From NCBI RefSeq assembly GCF_017876655.1, contig NZ_JAGIOK010000001.1, forward strand, positions 2,356,001 to 2,420,000: a stretch of DNA of 64,000 bases. The letters are read 5' to 3'. Source of the DNA: Microbacterium imperiale. GTDB taxonomy: Bacteria > Actinomycetota > Actinomycetes > Actinomycetales > Microbacteriaceae. The notes under the pieces are model-generated. The model was not told the origin of the DNA, searched no databases, and was given only the letters and a program-made list of their open reading frames with translations. Below, in pieces: positions 27,886 to 35,226 of this stretch. The position numbers and the translations under genes are program-made. Within the stretch, counting starts at the first letter, position 1. The number at the start of each line of letters is the position of its first letter.

Positions 27886-28781
27886 AGCAGGGCGCGTCCC
27901 GCGTCGAGGATGGCGGCGAGTCGCCGCTCCTGGTCGGCCGTGGGGTCGACGAGCGGCGCGCGCACCCCGCCGACGGGGACGCCCTGCAGGCGCAGTCCCG
28001 CCTTGATGAGCGACACCCCGAAGCCGGGGGTCTCGTCGCGCAGATTCACCAGCGGCGTGTAGAACCGGTCGAGCAGGGCGAGGCGCGCAGCGTCATCCCC
28101 GGTCGTCGAGGCTCGGTAGAACGCGGTCGCGATCTCGGGCGCCATCGCGAAAGCGGCCGACGAGTACAGCTCCACGCCGATCCCGCGGAAGGCGGCCTGC
28201 GTCAGCTCGGCCGTGAGCAGTCCGTTGAAGAACGCGAAGTCGGGGCGCCCCGCCTCGGCGACGGCGCGCACGATCAGCTGCGTCGTGCCGATGTCGCCGA
28301 TGCCGTCCTTGAAGCCGACGACGCGCGGGTTCTGCGCGAGACGGCGCATCGCGTCGGGCGTGTAGCGGGCGTTGGCCCGGTGGTAGACGATCACCGGCAG
28401 ATCGGATGCCGCGATGACGGCCTCGACATAGGCGATGAGCCCCGCCGCCGGGGCGCCGACGAGATACGGCGGGAGCACCAGCAGGGCGTCGGCTCCGGCG
28501 TCGGCGGCGCCGCGTGCGACCTCGAGCGCATGGCCGAGCGGCCCGCCCGTTCCCGCGACGACCGGGACGCGGCCCCCGACCCGGCTCACGGCGGTGCGCA
28601 CCACCGCGGTCGCCTCTGCTGCCGACAGTGCGTGGAACTCGCCGGTGCCGCACGCCGGGAAGACGCCGCCCGCGCCGTGCGCGACACCGGCCTCGACGTG
28701 GGCGGCGAGCAGGTCGTGGTCGATCGGACCGTCGGCCGCGAACGGTGTGACGGGGAAGAAGAGGATGCCGTCGAATCTCAT
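27882..28781 (-). CDS. 5-dehydro-4-deoxyglucarate dehydratase-like aldolase (DapA superfamily)
   Basis: The 299-residue protein belongs to the DHDPS/NAL aldolase superfamily, with the N-terminal FFPVTPF segment, the substrate-binding GTGEFHALS loop and the Schiff-base Lys in VVGFKDGIGD. The GTGEFHALS and FKDG motifs match KdgD, which turns 5-dehydro-4-deoxyglucarate into 2-oxoglutarate semialdehyde with loss of water and CO2. The ATG at 28781 (MRFDGILFFPV) has the usual family start. It sits between an enolase-type dehydratase and an NAD-dependent dehydrogenase-like protein, a coherent uronate oxidation set. Confidence 0.88.
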   Translation of the reverse strand: MRFDGILFFPVTPFAADGPIDHDLLAAHVEAGVAHGAGGVFPACGTGEFHALSAAEATAVVRTAVSRVGGRVPVVAGTGGPLGHALEVARGAADAGADALLVLPPYLVGAPAAGLIAYVEAVIAASDLPVIVYHRANARYTPDAMRRLAQNPRVVGFKDGIGDIGTTQLIVRAVAEAGRPDFAFFNGLLTAELTQAAFRGIGVELYSSAAFAMAPEIATAFYRASTTGDDAARLALLDRFYTPLVNLRDETPGFGVSLIKAGLRLQGVPVGGVRAPLVDPTADQERRLAAILDAGRALL

Positions 28782-29710
28782 GCCGGCACGTCCTTTCGCT
28801 GAGCGGTGGGGGCGTCGTCGCGCAGCTCGGTGCGCCAGCTGCGCTGAGGCGCCCAATCGAGCAAGCGGCGCGCCTTGGCGTTCGAGAAGGCGGGGGTCGT
28901 GCCCGTGAGCACCGCGGCGACGTCGGCGGTGCCGGGATGGAACCGCGGGATGAGCTCGGCGAGCGGGCGGCGGGCGAGCGCGTCGTCGGCGCCGACGAAG
29001 AACGTCTCGGCGTTCGGGATGCCGGGCAGGGCCGACAGCAGGGCCTCAACGAAGGAGGCCACATCGCGGGCGTCGACGTAGTTGAACAGCGCCGGAGCGG
29101 CGAGTGCGGGGTCGTCGAGCCGCTGCCGCACCGTGTTGCCCTGCTGCGTCGGAGCGCCCGCCCACTCCTCGGGAGCGATCACGTAGCAGGGGCGGAAAGC
29201 GGCGAGACGGATGCCGTCGCCGCTCTGACGACGCAGCATGTGCATCGTCTGCTCGACGACGAGCTTCGACAGTGCGTACGCGTTCCACGGGCGTGGCAGG
29301 GTGTCTTCATCGAGCGGAAAGCGTTCGGGGACCCAGCCGTGCGGCGCGCCGTAGCCCAGGACGGTCGGGCTCGAGGCGGCCACGACGCGGGGGATACCGG
29401 CGGCGACGGCGCCGCCGAGCACGGAGACGGCCAGGGCGCTGTTGGTGCGCATGATGACGTCTTCGGGGGCGCTGAAGGGCACGGCGATCGCGGCGAGGTG
29501 GATGACCGCGTCCGCCCGGTGCGCCCGCAGCGCGGCTGTGGTCGCCTCGGCGTCGAGCAGGTCGATCGCGACTTGGTCGGCGCCGCGCAGGTCGTCGACG
29601 TCCGAGACGGTGCGGTCGAACGAGACGACCCGATGCCCCGCCGACACGAGCCCGGCGACGAGGCTGCGGCCCAGACGCCCGCCGCCGCCGGTCACGACGA
29701 TGCGGCTCAC
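28778..29710 (-). CDS. NAD(P)-dependent short-chain epimerase/dehydrogenase (uronate dehydrogenase-like)
   Basis: The 310-residue extended short-chain dehydrogenase has the nucleotide motif VTGGGGRLGRS at its start, the Ser in AASSPTVLG and the YALSK motif with catalytic Tyr and Lys. The family includes sugar-nucleotide epimerases and uronate dehydrogenases. The surrounding genes favour oxidation of a hexuronate to an aldarolactone, but the sequence alone does not decide. The GTG at 29710 overlaps the upstream oxidoreductase stop. Confidence 0.83.
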   Translation of the reverse strand: MSRIVVTGGGGRLGRSLVAGLVSAGHRVVSFDRTVSDVDDLRGADQVAIDLLDAEATTAALRAHRADAVIHLAAIAVPFSAPEDVIMRTNSALAVSVLGGAVAAGIPRVVAASSPTVLGYGAPHGWVPERFPLDEDTLPRPWNAYALSKLVVEQTMHMLRRQSGDGIRLAAFRPCYVIAPEEWAGAPTQQGNTVRQRLDDPALAAPALFNYVDARDVASFVEALLSALPGIPNAETFFVGADDALARRPLAELIPRFHPGTADVAAVLTGTTPAFSNAKARRLLDWAPQRSWRTELRDDAPTAQRKDVPA

Positions 29711-31035
29711 GATTCGAGCAGGCGGATGCCGAGATCGGAGGTCAGCACGGGCGCGCCCGTGGCGAGCGAGAGGTTGCCGGCGATCCCCACCGCGATCGAC
29801 CGCACACCGTCGGTCCAGCCCGCGGGCCGCTCGAGCGGGTCGTCGCCCGGGCCGACGAAGACGTCGGCGAGCAGCAGCTCGTCGCCGCCGCCGTGCCCTC
29901 CGTGTCCGCCGTCGATCTCGACCTCGGCGGCATCCTCCCAGTGGCGTTGCACGAGCAGACGCTCGCCCTGCGGGCGGAGCGAGCGCGCCCCGGTGTCGGC
30001 CACGGCCGACGGATCGAGCACGGGGTGCAGCCCCTCGTCGGCGAGGACCGCGCCGCGTTCGACGACATCGAGTTCCGCGCGCCCCTCGGTGCCGTTGACC
30101 GCTACGCGGTAGCCCTCCCACGGAGCGTGGGCGTTGAGGGAGTACGACAGGGTCGCACCCGAGGCGTAGTCGACGACGAGGGCGAGGTTGTCTTCGATGG
30201 TGATGCCCTCGCCGAAGACATCGCGGTCGCGCAGATAGCCGTCGTGCGCTTCGGCGTCGAGGTACAGCGATCGCAGACGCTCGTCGTCGCGCAGGTCGAG
30301 TTCGAACGGGTCGTGGTCGCCGTCGTGCGTGCCGCGCGCCGGGCGCTCGCCGAGCCGTCTCGCGCGGGCGTTCTCGGCGCCGTAGAAACGCAGGCCACCC
30401 GAGGCGAAGACGCGCGCCGGCGCGTCGCGCAGCCACCAGTTCACCAGGTCGAAGTGGTGGCTGGCCTTGTGGACGAGCAGGCCGCCCGAGTGCTGCTTCT
30501 CGCGATGCCAGCGACGGAAGTAGTCGGCGCCGTGCTTGGTGTCGAGCATCCACGAGAAGTCGACCGACGTCACGCGGCCGATGCGACCGTCCTGGATGAC
30601 CTGTCGCAGGGCGCTGTTGCGGGGGGAGTACCGGTAATTGAAGGTGAGGACGACGGAGCCGCCCGTGCGGTCCACGGCGTCCTCGATCGCCGCTGCGCTC
30701 GGCGCATCGATCGTCAGCGGCTTCTCGACCACGACGTCGGCACCGGCGTCGAGGGCGCGGACGATGAGCGGTGCGTGCAGGTCGTCGCGCGCCGTGATGA
30801 TGACGCGGTCCACGCGCTCGGTGTCGATCATGCGCTCGAGGTCGTCGGGAGTCCACAGCGTCGGGGCCGGGTGGCCGAGCTCGACGATCCGGTCCCGATG
30901 CAGCGCAGCGCGTACGGGATTCGGCTCGCAGATGGCAGCGAGCTCAGCCCGCTCGGCGTGGGGGCCGGCGATCGCCTCGACGTAGAGCTGGGCGCGGTGA
31001 CCCGCTCCGACGAGGGCGTAACGCGTGCGGGTCAT
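29707..31035 (-). CDS. Gfo/Idh/MocA family oxidoreductase
   Basis: The 442-residue protein has an N-terminal Rossmann domain (YALVGAGHRAQLYVEAI), the EKP motif in VVVEKPLTIDAP, and a C-terminal alpha/beta substrate domain with the NYRYSPRN and VHKASHHFDLVNWW stretches. Family members oxidise or reduce sugars and inositols with NAD(P). It is longer than most members, with an extra C-terminal part. First gene of the six-gene operon; AAGGAG precedes the ATG, and an operator for the common regulon lies 40 bases upstream. Confidence 0.88.
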   Translation of the reverse strand: MTRTRYALVGAGHRAQLYVEAIAGPHAERAELAAICEPNPVRAALHRDRIVELGHPAPTLWTPDDLERMIDTERVDRVIITARDDLHAPLIVRALDAGADVVVEKPLTIDAPSAAAIEDAVDRTGGSVVLTFNYRYSPRNSALRQVIQDGRIGRVTSVDFSWMLDTKHGADYFRRWHREKQHSGGLLVHKASHHFDLVNWWLRDAPARVFASGGLRFYGAENARARRLGERPARGTHDGDHDPFELDLRDDERLRSLYLDAEAHDGYLRDRDVFGEGITIEDNLALVVDYASGATLSYSLNAHAPWEGYRVAVNGTEGRAELDVVERGAVLADEGLHPVLDPSAVADTGARSLRPQGERLLVQRHWEDAAEVEIDGGHGGHGGGDELLLADVFVGPGDDPLERPAGWTDGVRSIAVGIAGNLSLATGAPVLTSDLGIRLLES

Positions 31036-31075
31036 GGGCTCTCCTTCGTGCCGACGGCGCCGGGGGAGCGAGATG

Positions 31076-31109
31076 GGAAAGCGCTCTCCGCGTGCCCTGC
31101 GTCACGCTA
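31076..31109 (-). promoter_or_regulatory. Regulon operator S1 and promoter of the sugar-acid operon
   Basis: The palindrome GGAAAGCGCTCTCC (31076-31089) lies just downstream of a TAGCGT -10 box (minus strand, 31109-31104). A repressor bound here would sit at about +8 to +21. The -35 box is weak. Confidence 0.75.
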
Positions 31110-31138
31110 GCACGAGCGGAGGGTCGGGATCGAGACCT

Positions 31139-31375
31139 TCAGGACGGCCAGTCGATGCCGGCTTCGGCGTCCCGCACGTCGCGGGGCACGAGGACGACAC
31201 TGATGCCCGGTCCGATCAGCAGGCGGGCCGGACCCGCCGTGCCGTAGCCGTCTGCGGCCTCGAGCCATCCGAACGATCCCGATGCCAGCGTCGCCTCGAC
31301 GTGTTCCTGGACGTCCGAGAGCGAGCGGTCGCTGATGGTGTAAGTCGCGCCGCCGTAGACCACTTCGATCTGCAC
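31139..31375 (-). CDS. Hypothetical protein, 78 residues
   Basis: A GGAGG ribosome site six bases before the GTG at 31375 supports this start. The product begins with a beta-strand-like segment (QIEVVYGGATYTIS), has a central helix and ends in strands, suggesting a small soluble alpha/beta protein. I recognise no family. An ATG 37 codons upstream lacks a ribosome site. Confidence 0.6.
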   Translation of the reverse strand: MQIEVVYGGATYTISDRSLSDVQEHVEATLASGSFGWLEAADGYGTAGPARLLIGPGISVVLVPRDVRDAEAGIDWPS

Positions 31376-31572
31376 CGGTGTCCTCCGATCTGCGGGAGGT
31401 GGCCGGAGCCGGATGCATGCCCGCGCATGTTCTTCGTCGCCTGGCGCGGATCGGATGGGGGGATGCAGCTTAGGCCACGGCTGCAAGGCCGTCGATGGGC
31501 AGCCGTCCCCATCGGCGCGGGGCCGCGCGGCCGGTAGCGTCGAGCGGACGCCGCAACCCAGGAGTGCTCGAC

Positions 31573-32313
31573 ATGATTCTCACCGCGACCGCCGCTGCCC
31601 GTCTCCGCGCCGGGGCGCTCGTCGCCGCGCTCGGCCTCGCAGCGCTCACGGGCTGCTCCGCAGCGTCCGAGAACTCGACCGACGACATGAGCTCGAGCTC
31701 CGCCCCGACGACGGCTGCGCCCACGCCGTCCGCCTCGGACGCGACCGCGAATGCCGACGTGCCCCTCAGTGCGTCCGACCTCGAGGCGCTCTTCACCGGG
31801 ATCGAGTTCCGCCCCGGCGAGTACGACTCCACCGCTGCGATGCTCGAGTCGATCTACCCCGGGCTGACGGTGTCGGATGCCGCATGCCTCGCCCCCTTCG
31901 GCGCCGGCTGGGAGTCGGGCTCGAGCGGTGCCGTCGAGTTCGGCACCAGCAACGACCGGTCGATGACCGCCGTCGTGGCGTCGACGCCCAGCGCCGACGA
32001 TGCCGCGTCGTTGCTCTCGGAGGCCGAGGATGCGATCGCCCGTTGCGCCGACGGGCAGGAGCTCTTCGCGATGCAGGGCACCCCCGTGACCACGACGGTC
32101 GAGCCGTTCGATCTGGCGCTGAGCTCGGGCGACGAATCGCGCGGGTGGCGCGTCACGGGCGATGTCGGAGGTGCGCCGTTCTCGCTCGTCGGCGCGACGG
32201 TCCGGGTCGGTCAGAACACGCTCGCCCTCGTCGGGTGGGATCCGCAGACCAACACGGAGTACGTGCCGATGGCGACGCAGATGTTCGTCGACCGCATCGA
32301 GGCAGCGGGCTGA
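31573..32313 (+). CDS. Putative lipoprotein, unknown function
   Basis: The 246-residue protein has a signal peptide ending in the lipobox LTGC (Cys about residue 28), a Ser/Thr/Ala-rich linker of about 40 residues, and a soluble domain with two Cys residues that could pair. An AGGAG site precedes the ATG at 31573. It would be displayed outside the membrane. Its position between two sugar operons does not reveal a function. Confidence 0.8.
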   Translation: MILTATAAARLRAGALVAALGLAALTGCSAASENSTDDMSSSSAPTTAAPTPSASDATANADVPLSASDLEALFTGIEFRPGEYDSTAAMLESIYPGLTVSDAACLAPFGAGWESGSSGAVEFGTSNDRSMTAVVASTPSADDAASLLSEAEDAIARCADGQELFAMQGTPVTTTVEPFDLALSSGDESRGWRVTGDVGGAPFSLVGATVRVGQNTLALVGWDPQTNTEYVPMATQMFVDRIEAAG

Positions 32314-32318
32314 TCTCG

Positions 32319-32340
32319 GGCGTCGGCGACGGCCGACGCC
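32319..32340 (+). terminator. Terminator hairpin after the lipoprotein gene
   Basis: A perfect 9-bp stem (GGCGTCGGC with GCCGACGCC) and 4-base loop begin a few bases after the stop codon. Confidence 0.65.
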
Positions 32341-32353
32341 TCGCCCGGCGTGG

Positions 32354-32383
32354 TTGACCAGCGCGCGGGAAAGCGGTTACCGT
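32354..32383 (+). promoter_or_regulatory. Promoter with regulon operator S2
   Basis: TTGACC (32354-32359), 18 bases and TACCGT (32378-32383) form the promoter. The palindrome GGAAAGCGGTTACC (32368-32381) covers the spacer and most of the -10 box. Confidence 0.78.
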
Positions 32384-32436
32384 CGAGCGGACAGCGCTCG
32401 CCGCCGGGGACGAGCGCCCACCGACCGGGAGGCCCC

Positions 32437-33549
32437 GTGACCGTCCCCCTGCGCGCCGCGATCATCGGCACCGGCGCCATCGCCCATGCCCACGCCGAGG
32501 CCATCGCCGCGCTCGCCCCGCGCGTCGAGCTCGCCGCTGTCGTCGACGTCGACGCCGATCGGGCCCGCACGTTCGCCGAGCGCTTCGGTGCCGCTACGGT
32601 GCACAGCGAGGTCGATGCGCTGCTCGCCGAGCGCCCCGACCTCGTTCATATCTGCACGCCGCCGCAGACGCACGTTCCCCTCGCGGTGCGCGCGCTGCGC
32701 GCCGGCATCCCGGTGCTCGTCGAGAAGCCGACCGCGCTGAGTCTCGCCGAGATGGACGAGCTCGTCGCGGTCTCTCGCGAGACGGGCGTGCCCGCGCTTA
32801 CCGTCTTCCAGCACCGGTTCGGCGAGGCGGCGCAGCGTCTCATGCGGCTGCGTGACGAGGGGGTGCTCGGACGGCCGCTCGTCGCCGTGTGCGAGACCCT
32901 CTGGTATCGCTCGGCCGACTACTTCGACCTGCCCTGGCGGGGGCGGTGGGACGTCGAGGGCGGCGGGCCGACCATGGGCCACGGCATCCATCAATTCGAT
33001 CTGCTGCTCGCCGTGCTCGGGTCGTGGCGGCGGGTGTCGGCCGTCGCGGCGCGGCAGGCGCTGCCCACCGACACCGAGGATGTGTCGATGGCGCTCGTCG
33101 AGTTCGACAGCGGCGCTCTGGCCAGCGTGACGAACTCGATCGTCTCGCCGCGCGAGGTCTCGCGCCTGCGGTTCGACTTCGAGCATGCCACCGTCGAGGT
33201 CGAGCATCTCTACGGGTACGCCGACGCCGACTGGGTCTTCACCCCCGCTCCCGGGCACGAGGATCTGGCCGAGCGGTGGTCCGCGGAATCCTCGACTGCC
33301 GATGCCGCTGCGACCAGCAGCCACCGGTCGCAGCTGGGCGCGATCCTCGACGCATTCGCGACGGGCCGCGAGCCCGGCGTCGCTGCCGACGACGCGCGCC
33401 GCACGCTCGAGTTCGCCGCCGCCACCTACGCGTCGGCTTTCCGCGGGATGCCGGTGCGAGCCGGCGACATCACCCCCGGCGACCCGTTCTACCGGTCGAT
33501 GGACGGGGGAGCGGTACCGTGGCCCGCGGTGAAGGGAGCGACGGCATGA
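32437..33549 (+). CDS. Gfo/Idh/MocA family oxidoreductase
   Basis: The 370-residue protein has the Rossmann start AAIIGTGAIAHAHAEAI, the EKPTALS motif that places the catalytic Lys, and the GHGIHQFDLL segment of the substrate domain. It closely resembles the oxidoreductase at 41473 in the segment LWYRSADYFDLPWRGRW. The GTG at 32437 follows GGGAGG and gives the standard family start; a longer frame overlaps the promoter. It overlaps the next gene by ATGA and heads a three-gene unit with DUF6807 and cupin proteins. Confidence 0.9.
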   Translation: MTVPLRAAIIGTGAIAHAHAEAIAALAPRVELAAVVDVDADRARTFAERFGAATVHSEVDALLAERPDLVHICTPPQTHVPLAVRALRAGIPVLVEKPTALSLAEMDELVAVSRETGVPALTVFQHRFGEAAQRLMRLRDEGVLGRPLVAVCETLWYRSADYFDLPWRGRWDVEGGGPTMGHGIHQFDLLLAVLGSWRRVSAVAARQALPTDTEDVSMALVEFDSGALASVTNSIVSPREVSRLRFDFEHATVEVEHLYGYADADWVFTPAPGHEDLAERWSAESSTADAAATSSHRSQLGAILDAFATGREPGVAADDARRTLEFAAATYASAFRGMPVRAGDITPGDPFYRSMDGGAVPWPAVKGATA

Positions 33550-34490
33550 CGCTCGAGATCGTCCACGAGGTCGGGACGGCGCTGACGGTGCGCGATGCGG
33601 ATGTCGAGCTCTTCCGGTACACCTACGTGCCGGACTCGCCCCAGCTCGAGTCGCCGAAGCCGTACGTGCACCCCATCCGCACGCGCGCCGGGCGGCTCGT
33701 GAGTCTGTTCCGCCCGTGGGACCACGTCTGGCACAAGGGCATCGCGTGGTCGCTGCCGGTCGTGGGCGACGAGAACTTCTGGGGCGGGCCGACGTACGTG
33801 CACGGCCGGTTCTACGTCCAGCTCGACAACGACGGAACGCAGCGCCACCGCGATCTCACGCGCCTGGGCGTCGAGGTCGACGGTGCCCACGCGGTCGCCC
33901 GGGTGAGCCATGATCTCGAATGGATCGCGCAGAGCGGGGCGCGGATGTTCACCGAGCAGCGGGCGCTCACGGCGCGCGTGGTCGACGAGACCTGCTGGGC
34001 CCTCACCTTCGAGACCGCGATGACCAACGTCACCGGTGCCCCCGTCGCGATCGGATCGCCCACGACCCGGGGCCGCGAGAACGCCGGGTACGGCGGCCTG
34101 TTCTGGCGCGGCCCCCGATCATTCACCGGCGGGGTGCTCGTCACGAGCGAGGGCACGGGGACGGGAACCGATATGCGGGGGCAGCGCCACGAGTGGATGG
34201 CCTTCGCCGGCCGGCACGACGACGTCGACGCATCGTCGCTCATCGTCATGGTCGACGCCGCCGAGAATCCGCACCACCCGCCGCAGTGGTTCGCGCGCTC
34301 CGAGGAGTTCGCCTGCCTGAATCCCGCCCCCTTCTTCAGCGAGGAGGTCGTCGTCGCCCCGGGCGAGACCGTCCGGTTCCGCTACGGCGTCGGGATCGCG
34401 GACGCCGACGCGGATGCCGCCGGGCGAGTGGCTGACGCCGTCCGGCACGTACTGGTGCGCTCGGCGCCCCGGGGCGGGGCGGCCGGGTGA
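33546..34490 (+). CDS. DUF6807 (PmoA-like) family protein
   Basis: The 314-residue protein contains the family hallmark VHPIRTRAGRLVSLFRPWDHVWHKG and other His/Trp-rich segments (WGGPTYVHGR, NPHHPPQWFARSE). These proteins are usually encoded beside Gfo/Idh/MocA oxidoreductases in sugar or methylated-compound clusters; the reaction is unknown. The fold is expected to be a beta-sandwich like sugar mutarotases. It is coupled to both neighbours. Confidence 0.82.
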   Translation: MTLEIVHEVGTALTVRDADVELFRYTYVPDSPQLESPKPYVHPIRTRAGRLVSLFRPWDHVWHKGIAWSLPVVGDENFWGGPTYVHGRFYVQLDNDGTQRHRDLTRLGVEVDGAHAVARVSHDLEWIAQSGARMFTEQRALTARVVDETCWALTFETAMTNVTGAPVAIGSPTTRGRENAGYGGLFWRGPRSFTGGVLVTSEGTGTGTDMRGQRHEWMAFAGRHDDVDASSLIVMVDAAENPHHPPQWFARSEEFACLNPAPFFSEEVVVAPGETVRFRYGVGIADADADAAGRVADAVRHVLVRSAPRGGAAG

Positions 34491-35212
34491 TCTCGCCGTC
34501 GAGCTTCCCGGGCGGCACGTCGGTCACCGACCTCGCCGTCTACGCGGATGCCGCTCCCGATGGCGTCTGCGGGGGCACGCCGCACATGCACCTCGCCTCG
34601 ACGGAGGCCTACGTCGTGACGGGAGGTTCGGGCGAGCTGCAGACGATCGACGCCGCCGGCTTCCGTCGCACCCCGCTGGCCGCCGGAGCCGTCGTGTGGT
34701 TCACGCCCGGCACGATCCACCGCGCCGTCAACCACGGCGGCCTCGCGGTGGTCGTGATCATGAGCAACGCGGGCCTGCCCGAGGCCGGGGACGCCGTCAT
34801 GACCTTCCCCGCCGACGTGCTCGCCGATCCCGCACGCTACGCCGAGGCCGCCCGCATCCCGCCCGACGCCGACGAGAACGAGCGCGCCGCCGCGGCCTCC
34901 CGCCGTCGAGACCTCGCCGTCGCGGGGTTCGCCGTGCTGCGCGAGCGGGTGGACGGCGGTGACGCGTCCGCCTTGACCGAGTTCCATGGGGCGGCGGCGC
35001 GCATCGCGTCCGCGCGTGCCTCCGGGTGGAGCGACATCGTCCGCGCCCGCCCGCTGCATTCGGCGGAGCGTGCGCTCGAGGCCGCCCGAGCCGTTGCGGC
35101 CGGCGAGAGCGCCCACCTCGCGGACGCCGCCGTGCACGTCGCCGAGCCCGGCGCCGGCCCGCGGGCCTTCGGGATGTGCGGACGGCTGCGCACGTACGAC
35201 GTGGCCGACTGA
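34487..35212 (+). CDS. Cupin domain protein, 3' end duplicated by the NACHT insertion
   Basis: The 241-residue protein has a single cupin domain in its first 105 residues, with the metal-binding His and Glu in TPHMHLASTEAYVV and a second His in PGTIHRAVNHG. The second half is helical and Ala/Arg-rich. Its GTG start overlaps the DUF6807 stop. From codon 105 to the stop the gene is the upstream copy of a 426-bp repeat whose second copy lies 3.5 kb downstream, beyond the NACHT gene. The gene itself appears intact. A small-molecule isomerase or sensor role is possible. Confidence 0.83.
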   Translation: MISPSSFPGGTSVTDLAVYADAAPDGVCGGTPHMHLASTEAYVVTGGSGELQTIDAAGFRRTPLAAGAVVWFTPGTIHRAVNHGGLAVVVIMSNAGLPEAGDAVMTFPADVLADPARYAEAARIPPDADENERAAAASRRRDLAVAGFAVLRERVDGGDASALTEFHGAAARIASARASGWSDIVRARPLHSAERALEAARAVAAGESAHLADAAVHVAEPGAGPRAFGMCGRLRTYDVAD

Positions 35213-35226
35213 GCAGCATCCGTTCC
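34801..35226 (+). repeat. Direct repeat, upstream copy (426 bp)
   Basis: This stretch matches 38342-38767 at a constant offset of 3541 bases with three mismatches (35095, 35167 and 35185). It covers cupin codons 105 to stop plus 14 bases. All three differences are in third codon positions and silent. Confidence 0.97.
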
